Below are positions 57,146 to 64,000 of a DNA stretch of 64,000 bases, piece after piece. A program made the translations under genes and the position numbers. The DNA is from Saltatorellus ferox (GTDB lineage: Bacteria > Planctomycetota > UBA1135 > GCA-002686595): the NCBI GenBank assembly GCA_007751475.1, contig CP036434.1:1736001-1800000 (forward strand), given 5' to 3'. Positions within the stretch are counted from its first letter, which is position 1, and each line of letters opens with the position of its first letter. The notes beneath the pieces are model-generated. The model did no database searches. It was not told the DNA's origin and saw nothing but the letters and a program-made list of their open reading frames with translations.

Positions 57146-58528
57146 TCAGTGATGGAAGGCGTAGACCCTCAACGATAGCTCCTTGGGACCCAGATGGTTG
57201 GGGAGAGAGGCCCTCAAATGTCCTTCGGTAAGCACCATGAGGCGCGCTTGTTCGGACTTGGGCCACCCATGGAGGTCATCGGGATGAATCAGGAGCCAGG
57301 CCGGTCTTCCTGACTCGACAATGCCGATGAATTCATCCAGTGAATCCCGCTCGAACGGGCGAGCGTCGGGCGAATCACGCAGCACGCGGCGGCCTGTCCC
57401 GCGGTAATACGCCACGGGTTCGTCTCGCGTCGCATAGACGACGGCCTCGGGCCACTCCGCCATGACTTGCACGGCCTCGCGGTACCGGGGCCGCATTCCG
57501 CTGGAGCGGTGGTAGAGCCCCAGGCCCATGAGCTGCTCCAGAATGAGCGCTGCCACCAGAATGCGGCGCGGCCAGCGCTGAGTGGAAAGGGCGCCGCGGG
57601 CGGCGAGCAGCATCAAGAAGGGAAGGGCGGCGATCGCGTGGTAGCCCGTGACGAAGAGCCAGAACGAGACGGCGAGGAAGATCAGGCCGCTCAGGACACC
57701 GAAGCAGATCTCCATCCGCGCTCTTTCGTCCCGTGACAGCGCATCGCGCGTCACGAGCGTTCGGATCAGGCCGAATGCGGCGACGGACAGCATCAGTGGG
57801 CCGGCGAGGAACCCGAAGCTCGTGACGAACTGCAGCGGTGAACCCTGTCCCTTGTACTGCAGGTGAATGGGGACGAGGTATCCGTAGCGGTACAGCGCAA
57901 AGGCGCCGCCGGCGAGGACGAAACCAAGCCCGTACAGGCGGGCGCGACGATCAATCAACGACCAGGAATAGACCAGCGCGCCAGGTAGAAAGAAGGCCGC
58001 CGACGGATGGCAGATCAATGCGAGGCCTCCCGCAGCCACCGCGAGTCCCCAACGGCGGAGGCGGCGATCGCTGTCGGTCACGCGCCGGGTGGGAATGGCG
58101 CGTGCGGCCACCACCATGAAGAAGGTGAGCGGGGCGTAGTAGCGAGCGGACTGGCTCCAGAACAGATGCCAGGGAGAGAGCGCGAGCAGAAGCGCGGCGA
58201 GTCGCCAGCGCGCGGTCTCTTGCTCATTCGCACCCGGCAAGCCCAGGACCGCGATGGTCGCCACGCCGAAGAGGCAGGGCAGGAGCCGGAGAGCGAATTC
58301 GCTGTCCCCGAAGAGCGCCACGGCCCACCGCGTCATGACGTAGCCGAACGGGTAGCTCGGGACGTAGTCATGTGCGTCGTGGAGAGTGAAGGCCTCGTCG
58401 ATCCAGAGGGACCACCGTCCGAGCGTGGCGAATCGGAGGGCTGCCGCCAGGAGGACGAGCCACACGAGGCCGGAGTTTCGGCTCCAGAGCGCGCGGTGCG
58501 GGTCAGTGGCGGTGGGCAAGGGCTGCAT
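57146..58528 (-). CDS. GT39 / ArnT-like membrane glycosyltransferase
   Basis: 460 aa with about 9-11 TM helices. LRFATLGRWSLWIDEAFTLH contains the catalytic Asp-Glu of the first periplasmic loop of PMT_2 enzymes, and SPWHLFWSQSARYYAPLTF is the usual second motif. These enzymes move a sugar from polyprenyl phosphate to an acceptor on the outer face of the inner membrane. First gene of the operon. ATG at 58528 preferred to a TTG three codons upstream. Confidence 0.88.
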   Translation of the reverse strand: MQPLPTATDPHRALWSRNSGLVWLVLLAAALRFATLGRWSLWIDEAFTLHDAHDYVPSYPFGYVMTRWAVALFGDSEFALRLLPCLFGVATIAVLGLPGANEQETARWRLAALLLALSPWHLFWSQSARYYAPLTFFMVVAARAIPTRRVTDSDRRLRRWGLAVAAGGLALICHPSAAFFLPGALVYSWSLIDRRARLYGLGFVLAGGAFALYRYGYLVPIHLQYKGQGSPLQFVTSFGFLAGPLMLSVAAFGLIRTLVTRDALSRDERARMEICFGVLSGLIFLAVSFWLFVTGYHAIAALPFLMLLAARGALSTQRWPRRILVAALILEQLMGLGLYHRSSGMRPRYREAVQVMAEWPEAVVYATRDEPVAYYRGTGRRVLRDSPDARPFERDSLDEFIGIVESGRPAWLLIHPDDLHGWPKSEQARLMVLTEGHLRASLPNHLGPKELSLRVYAFHH

Positions 58529-58706
58529 GGGTGGCAAGCAGGCTACCTCGAACGACTCGGTAGCGAAACTCCCGGCCCGGCGGGAGAGAAATCAGCGGGC
58601 GCCCACTCGCAGGCACTCCGAATCCGTTCTTGGCCGTGCTCACGCTGCGAGTTCGCGTCCGGATTGAGGGTCTGAATCCCGCCCCGACTGCGTAAGCTGC
58701 CAGCCC

Positions 58707-58989
58707 ATGGCGTACGCAGCATCGGTCTCGACGAATCGCAGGTTTCTCGGTTGGAATGGGCCCTTGCTCGAGCGCGCGGCGCGGGCGATGGTCCAGGGCG
58801 TCGATGACCCCATGGGGCTGGCGCACGTGCTCGTCGCCGTGCCCGGTGCGCGCGCGGGGCGGACGCTCCTCAGTTTCCTCGCGGCGGCGGCGCGTGAGCG
58901 TGGGTGGAAGGGTTTCTTTCCTCCCCGGGTGCTGACGCAAGGGCGGCTCGTCGATGAGCTCCTGCGCACGACCGAGCCCAGCGCCGATC
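58707..58989 (+). pseudogene. AddB/RecB-like nuclease-helicase gene, N-terminal fragment
   Basis: MAYAASVSTNRRFLGWNGPL starts a frame with HVLVAVPGARAGRTLLSFLA and PPRVLTQGRLVDELL, the typical opening of planctomycete PD-(D/E)XK / AddB-like proteins (GxxGpxL, VVVPgxRAgRxL, PPxxxTxGxLxxxL). At 58990 it is cut by the left edge of IS91 copy C. Only about 94 codons remain. Confidence 0.65.
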
Positions 58990-59132
58990 GCTCTGGGGAG
59001 TGCAGAAGGGGCGTAGAGGGCTGCGGCCACGGCGAACAGGAGAGTCATGGGGAAAGGATTGACCGTGGGTGATGTGCATGCCCCCCGGCCAAGGAAGACG
59101 GGGGGGCGAGAGCGGCTCGTCAGGGTGCCAGG

Positions 59133-59682
59133 TCAGGGGGCTTGAATCAGCGCCCGAAGTCGGTTGCTCCAGGCCATCCCCGTGGGCGACGCGGAGCTCG
59201 AGAGGGCAGCCTGTAGGAAGAGCGTGGTGCCGATGAGCGCCGGATCGCTGGAGATCGGGATCTGAAGCACGCCAGGCGCTCTGCCGGAGGGAACCGTCAC
59301 GGTACCCAGCAGGCGCAGTATGTTCGGGTCGAGTCCCTGGAGGCCGGACGGCGTGCGAAGGTAGGTTCCGGTGACCGCAGGGGACGTCCGCGCGGTGAAG
59401 AGTTGCGCGGTCGTGCCGGGCGGCCCGAAGATCTGGACTTCGTAGGGTGCGCTGGCGACCGTGGCGTCAGAGCCGCGCAGCGTCGCGAATTCGAACGCCC
59501 CGATGTCATCGCTGACTCGCGCGTCGAGAGTCCTTCCCCGCGGCGCTGACGAAGGTCGGGTCATCGAGCACGAGTCCGATTCCACAATCGGTGAGCAAGC
59601 AAGCTTCCATCGACAGCGCCTGGCCTGTAACGATGGAACCGGCGAGGAGAAGGACGGCGAGGCGGAGCATGGGGAGTGTCAT
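59133..59682 (-). pseudogene. Second copy of the beta-helix-type remnant
   Basis: Same start (MTLPMLRLAVLLLAGSIVTG), frame change and tail as at 23943-24492, with a handful of base differences. Duplicated with IS91. Confidence 0.65.
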
Positions 59683-59896
59683 GGTAAGTGGGCGGGGCAG
59701 TGGAACCCTCCTGGCCACACCTGAGCGGTGGGTCACAGCTCCACTCGCTCGTGAGCATCTGATAGCTCACAACGATCGATTCGATGGGCTCTATCCGGAG
59801 CGATACCAGCAGCCCAAGCTACGTCTCTGAGGCGTAGCGCGGCCATGGAGCCTTGCGCGCAACCCGCTTCGAGCTCGACCGGTCCGTTCCTCTGGA

Positions 59897-61618
59897 ATGG
59901 ACGATCCACCGGACATCTTCAGGGGCACGGGGGGCCGCTCACCGCTCCAGAATTTCGTCCGCGCGCACCTTCCCGGTTTCCTCGAGGAGTTCGAGGACGA
60001 GCACGGCGGCCGTTCCCTGCCGCAGTACGTCATCCAGGAATTCGAGGCTCTACTCGAATGCGGCGATCCAGCATTCGGCTTCAGCCGCCTCCGTTGCCCC
60101 TCCTGCGCGACGGACACGATCGTGCCGTTCTCCTGTAAGGGGCGAACCATCTGTTCCTCCTGCGGCGGGCGCCAGATGGCGCAGACGGCCGCGCACCTCG
60201 TCGACAGGGTCTTCCCCGATGTCGATGTGCGCCAGTGGGTGCTCACGTTCCCCAAGCCGCTGCGCCTCGCGATGGCGATGAACGCGGAGCTCTGCCGAGA
60301 GGTCACGCGGGCCCACATTCGCGCGGTGTCTGCGTCCTACAAGCGCCGCGGACAAGTGATCCTGGATCGTCAGCGGCAAGAAATGCAAGGCGACCCAAAG
60401 GGCGACCCAGTGGAAGCGGCAGCTTCCGTTCCTGACTCCCTGGTCCGGGTCCGGCTCGACGTCGGCGCCGTGAACTCGACGCAGCGTTTTGAATCCTCGT
60501 TGGGACTTAACGTACATCAACACTCCCTCTACTTGGATGGAGTCTACGTCACGCGCGGCCCTTTCGATCCGCCCGTGTTCCTGCCCACGGGCCCCCTCAA
60601 GTCGGATGAGGTCGAACGTGTCCACGGCGACGTGATCAAGCGTATTCGTCGCGTGCTGGAGCGCTATGGTCTGGATCCGATTGCGCTCGGCCTTCCGCCG
60701 CGCGCAGGCGACGAGGCACCTGCTGAGTTCGCGGATTCGAGTGAGCATGAGCAGCAGCTCCTCGACTATGGCGACGCGGGTGATGATGCGTTCTTTCCAG
60801 CCCTGAAGGCGGCCTCGGTGAAGTCGCTGGTGCCCTTCGGCCCAGGTGCTGGGCAGCCGCTCAAACGCCTCATCGACCCTGATCTTTCCAGGGCATTCCA
60901 GTCGTCGGGTTGGGGGAGTCAGTACGTGCCGCCTCCACTGGTGATGAACGCAGGTGGGTTCTCGTTGCACGCAGCGACGCTGATCCGCAAGGGCCAGCGG
61001 GCGCAGCTGGAGAAGCTCTGCCGCTATGTGACGAGGCCCGCCATCAGTCTCGAGCGCTTCGAGGTGCGTCCCGATGGGATGGTCTCGTGGCTGCTACGCA
61101 AGCCATGGAAAGATGGAACCAAGGGATTCGTCATGACGCCCTACCAGTTCCTCGCGCGGCTGGGGAGAATCGTGCCGCATCCGCGTGAGCACCAGCTGAC
61201 GTATCAGGGCGTGCTTGCACCTGCTTCGCCATTGCGTGATCAAGTGGTGCCGCGCCCGGTGGTTCGGAAGGAGCCGAAGGATGTCGACGTCGCCGATGAA
61301 GACGTCTCGATGGGTTTGGGGGAGCCACCGAAGAGTCAGAGGTCTATTTGCTGGGCGGATCTTCTGAAGAGAGTTTTTGGAGAAGACGTTTTGAGATGTC
61401 CGCGCTGCCGCGGGCGTCGGCACATGATCTCCGTGATCACAGATCGGGAGACAGCGCGGAAGGTGTTGGAGGGGGTGAGAGCGGCGGCGAGGAGATCATC
61501 CGGTTCATTGGGTGGGGGGGACCCGTCATCGCCAGGGCCGAGCCGCTCACCACCAGCAGAGTCCGAAGTCCGAATACCGATGCCGCTTCGGCAAGGGCGG
61601 CTGGACTTCGGGAAGTAG
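59897..61618 (+). CDS. IS91-family transposase (copy C, intact)
   Basis: 573 aa with the same zinc fingers, NVHQHSLYLDGVYVT and LCRYVTRPAISLERF as copy A. Differences include EEFED for AEFED, PQYV for PKYV, VLTFPK for VLTVPK and GRIV for AAIV. Sites shared with copy B (EEFED, PQYV) suggest mosaic ancestry. Expected to be active. Confidence 0.93.
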   Translation: MDDPPDIFRGTGGRSPLQNFVRAHLPGFLEEFEDEHGGRSLPQYVIQEFEALLECGDPAFGFSRLRCPSCATDTIVPFSCKGRTICSSCGGRQMAQTAAHLVDRVFPDVDVRQWVLTFPKPLRLAMAMNAELCREVTRAHIRAVSASYKRRGQVILDRQRQEMQGDPKGDPVEAAASVPDSLVRVRLDVGAVNSTQRFESSLGLNVHQHSLYLDGVYVTRGPFDPPVFLPTGPLKSDEVERVHGDVIKRIRRVLERYGLDPIALGLPPRAGDEAPAEFADSSEHEQQLLDYGDAGDDAFFPALKAASVKSLVPFGPGAGQPLKRLIDPDLSRAFQSSGWGSQYVPPPLVMNAGGFSLHAATLIRKGQRAQLEKLCRYVTRPAISLERFEVRPDGMVSWLLRKPWKDGTKGFVMTPYQFLARLGRIVPHPREHQLTYQGVLAPASPLRDQVVPRPVVRKEPKDVDVADEDVSMGLGEPPKSQRSICWADLLKRVFGEDVLRCPRCRGRRHMISVITDRETARKVLEGVRAAARRSSGSLGGGDPSSPGPSRSPPAESEVRIPMPLRQGRLDFGK

Positions 61619-61842
61619 TGCGCAGGAGAGCGGCGCGCGGGCCATCGGGCTCGGTGAAATGAGATCAGCCAGCATTCTCGGGGAGGGTGCTGGCTGAAGG
61701 TCGTGGTGAAGCGAACCGGTGGTGCCGGTCGGAGAGGCCGAACCGGGGGTGCTTAGCTCGTTGGACCGGGCCGATGGCCGCTGAGGCGCTGCCGCGTGGT
61801 CGGTGGGGAAGATGGGTGGCGAAGAATAGGGCCCCAGGCTAC

Positions 61843-61884
61843 GGTGGGAGCTGTGTCGCCACCCCGCTTGGAAGTCCTATCCGT
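61843..61884 (+). other. Putative oriIS of IS91 copy C
   Basis: A GGTGG / CCACC hairpin replaces the GGGGT / ACCCC hairpin of copies A and B; the following CCGCTTGGAAGTCCTATCCGT is identical. The base changes on both sides of the stem are compensatory, which argues that the hairpin is functional. Confidence 0.65.
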
Positions 61885-63138
61885 CTCGCAGAAGATCACA
61901 CGAGCTCGCTGGTCCAAGAGCAGGCGGCGATCGCGCTCGGCCAGCCGGGGATTCACGCCGCGGCGGTGAGTTCGCTCGTGGACCTCGCGAAGACCGGACG
62001 GGGGATCGCGCTCCGCAACGTCGCGACGGTGGCTCTGGGCAAGACCCGCGCTCCGGAGGCCGTGGCGACGCTCGCCGAGCTGCTGAAGCACGACGACTGG
62101 ATGATGCGTGGAGCGGCGGCGGAAGGGATGCTCCAGATGTCGGCCAGGGAATGCGTCGCGCCGCTCCTCGACGCGCTGGAGGACGAGAACGCGCAGGTTC
62201 TGGCCACGGTGGAGCAAGCGCTGAAGATGTTCTCGAACCGCGAAGGAATCGCCGTCGACCGTGCCACGTGGCGCGACTGGTGGGCGAAGAACGGCGAGCG
62301 CGCCCGCTTCGCCACCCGCGACGAGATCAAGGCTCGCCAGGAGCTGGACGGCTACTCGGCCAGCGACGCCAGCATCTACAAGGGGCTGGACGTCGTCGTC
62401 GTCCCCGGCCTCGGCGACCACATCGAGAAGGTCCTGGAGCAGCTCGGGATCCACTACCGCACCGTGCAGGCGGGCCAGCTCGAGGAGTCGGCGCTGCAGC
62501 CTGGCGCGATCCTCATGATCGGTTGCACGGGACAGATCTCGCCCGAGGACGTGGAGGTCGTGCAGTGGTACGTGCGGGCGGGCGGCGCGCTCTTCACGTC
62601 GTGCTGGGCGCTCTCCTACACGGTCGTTCCCACGAGCCCGGCGGTGATCCGCAAGGCGCCGTCTCCGGGTGAGGTCGTCGACCATGTCTTCGCGCGACCG
62701 ACGACGACGGCGCTGGAGTCGCCGTACCTGCGGGGCGTCTTCGAAGGGGGCGTGCAACCCTTCTACAGCCTGCTGGGTGCGCACCTGATCCAGGTCGTTG
62801 ATCCGGAGCGCGCGGAGGTCCTGCTCGACAGTCCCTACGCGGCGGCGCGTCACGGCTCCGGCGATCTCGCGGCCTACTTCCGGATGGGCCACGGCGTGAT
62901 CCTCGACACGGCGAACCACTTCGAAGAGCAGGGCTTCTCCTCGGCGGAGGGCCTGAAGGGCGACGAGGAGTGCCAGGCGTTCGCGGTGAATCACATGGGC
63001 TACAGCCTCAAGGATCTGCGCCGGACCCGGGACGAGAAGTGGTGGAAGAGCCCCTCCAAGGCGGCGGCGGAGATCGCGGACCTGTCGGTGTTCCGGATCC
63101 TGACGAACTTCGTGCGAGAGAAGCGGATCAACGGGTGA
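61885..63138 (+). pseudogene. HEAT-repeat protein with GATase1/ThuA-like domain, 5' end lost to IS91
   Basis: The frame after the IS91 end (LAEDHTSSLVQEQAAIALGQ ... AVATLAELLKHDDWMMRGAAAEGM) is HEAT-repeat helices, ending WRDWWAKNGERARF. From about 62390 a class I amidotransferase-like fold follows (LDVVVVPGLGDHIEKVLEQL, AILMIGCTGQIS, VRAGGALFTSCW, HGVILDTANHFEEQGF). The real start is missing; the visible frame runs back into IS91 and cannot use a native start. The 3' end overlaps the convergent gene by 11 bp. Confidence 0.7.
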
Positions 63139-64000
63139 CGCCGGACCCGCTCTTTTCAGCGGGTTCGGTGAAGCGGATGCGCAGCGTTTCGCCGGCCCGA
63201 ACCTCGAGGAGCGCGCCGATCGATTCGGGGTGGGACGCGCCCACGTTCATGAGCCCGCCTCCCATCGAAACGGGCTCCTGGATCTTGTCCCGCTGAAGGC
63301 GATAGCGCCCTTCGGCGGGGAACTCCAGCTCGAGGTCGGCTGCGGGGTCCGCCCTGGGGTCCGCGGCGGGCACTCGAACCTGAGCGCCGCCGACGGGAGT
63401 GCCTTCCTCTCCGACGAGCTCGTAGCGGTAGCCCTCGGAAGGAACGCCCACGAGCACCGCTCTCACGCGCAGGGAGTCCGGGAACGTGAGATGAAGCTCG
63501 CCCTCCAGCTGGGCGACGTCGCTGAAGTAGACGGCTCTTCCATCGTAGACGTGGAAGCGGGCGGAGGCGGGAAGGCGCGTGGGTACGAGGAAGACGGCCT
63601 CGCCGTTGGTGGAGTGAATATCGGTCTTCAGGAGGCCGCTCACGCTCGGGCGCGGGTCGAGAGAGCGCACCTCGAGGCGCGGAACGGCGCGCTTCGGCAG
63701 ACCTTCCCAGGTGACGTTCAGCGCACGGATGTGGTCGCGGAGGCGGAGGGCGTCGACGCGCGGGTCGCTGACTCGGCCCGCTGCAGGGATCTCGATCCCG
63801 GGGACCTCGATCAGCGGGACGTTGCCGTTCAACCGGACGAAGAGACGGTAGCGCCCAGGCGACACCGCGTGGGCCTCCCAGGAACCTTCGGGGGTGCGCT
63901 GGAGAAAGGCATGCACGTCGGGATCCGACTCGCTCTTGAGGAAACCATGGACCGCGGCCAGGTCGTCGACGAAGCCGGATTCATCGATGGACGCGATGAA
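63128..64000 (-). CDS. Secreted carboxypeptidase-regulatory-like protein (partial)
   Basis: The minus-strand frame is open to the window edge (FIASIDESGFVDDLAAVHGF), so the start is not visible; the 291 codons seen are a C-terminal part. GRYRLFVRLNGNVPLIEVPG, VRAVLVGVPSEGYRYELVGEE and LEVRAGETLRIRFTEP are beta-sandwich segments like those of carboxypeptidase-regulatory and TonB-receptor-associated domains. It resembles in style the extracytoplasmic part of the sigma-fusion protein at 30247, but I cannot show homology. Confidence 0.6.
   Translation of the reverse strand, partial: FIASIDESGFVDDLAAVHGFLKSESDPDVHAFLQRTPEGSWEAHAVSPGRYRLFVRLNGNVPLIEVPGIEIPAAGRVSDPRVDALRLRDHIRALNVTWEGLPKRAVPRLEVRSLDPRPSVSGLLKTDIHSTNGEAVFLVPTRLPASARFHVYDGRAVYFSDVAQLEGELHLTFPDSLRVRAVLVGVPSEGYRYELVGEEGTPVGGAQVRVPAADPRADPAADLELEFPAEGRYRLQRDKIQEPVSMGGGLMNVGASHPESIGALLEVRAGETLRIRFTEPAEKSGSGVTR

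Larger units (their letters stand above)
58990..61884 (+). mobile_element. IS91-family element, copy C, with left extension
   Basis: Matches copy A from its left edge (CTCTGGGGAGTGCAG) to the right end, except for about 130 bp just before the origin (61730-61850), which are divergent. The ends abut two unrelated, truncated genes (58707 and 61885). No target duplication is visible. Confidence 0.88.

Noticed and set aside
58503..58700. Possible minus-strand gene end upstream of the GT39 gene
   Set aside because: The frame overlaps the GT39 start and runs into the divergent AddB-like start; no domain to support it.
1..64000. CRISPR array, tRNA, rRNA or phage genes
   Set aside because: No regularly spaced short repeats, no cloverleaf or conserved rRNA segments and no phage structural genes were seen by eye.

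Overview
The window is GC-rich bacterial chromosome and most likely comes from a planctomycete. The main evidence is a DUF1501 / cytochrome-WD40 / DUF1549-DUF1553 trio (a near-signature of Planctomycetota), several secreted FG-GAP or BNR-repeat proteins, and a recurring C-terminal domain (YC..NSTG ... PGGS.GNLCL ... IGR ... PSPTG) on secreted proteins. That placement is inference from gene content; no rRNA or tRNA gene was recognised.

Layout. 1-9.7 kb: end of an opgG-like gene and opgH (periplasmic glucan synthesis), an 87-bp palindrome, a convergent MBL-fold/RND-exporter pair, then a lipoprotein, a HEAT-repeat protein and a small membrane protein. 9.7-15.8 kb: three minus-strand genes overlapping by 4 bp (DUF1501, cytochrome c/WD40, DUF1549-DUF1553). 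16-23.7 kb: exported M1 peptidase lipoprotein, BNR-repeat protein, FG-GAP protein and a related secreted protein.

23.8-45 kb is a mobile-element graveyard built around an IS91-family (HUH, rolling-circle) element. Copy A (23801-26693) is intact and is followed by a sulfatase gene whose 3' end is cut by a second IS91 right end (28410-28841), giving a composite that carries the sulfatase. Copy B (37581-39079 and 42577-43085) sits after an FG-GAP gene and is split by a 3.5-kb serine-recombinase element (DUF5372, HTH protein, small ORF, large serine recombinase) whose removal on a TT core restores the transposase frame. The same region holds remnants of further IS91 ends, an IS1380 remnant inside an inverted duplication of a sigma-factor gene start, an ECF sigma factor fused to a membrane span and an extracytoplasmic region, a foreign-looking lower-GC S41 peptidase, and a chain of MITE, IS630 and MITE.

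45-58.5 kb: an SLC13-type permease and a dienelactone hydrolase, each with a one-base frameshift, then a seven-gene minus-strand surface-polysaccharide operon (GT39, polyprenyl-phosphate GT2, GT4-GT2 fusion, ABC exporter, GT2-methyltransferase fusion, polysaccharide deacetylase, GT2) whose genes overlap by 4-8 bp. 58.7-64 kb: a nuclease/helicase gene start truncated by IS91 copy C (58990-61884), whose right end abuts a 5'-truncated HEAT/glutamine-amidotransferase-like gene; a convergent partial gene runs off the window.

The chromosomal theme is cell-envelope and surface biology: osmoregulated glucans, exported enzymes, secreted repeat proteins and polysaccharide export. The most distinctive content is the set of nested rolling-circle and serine-recombinase insertions and the gene truncations and cargo they leave behind.
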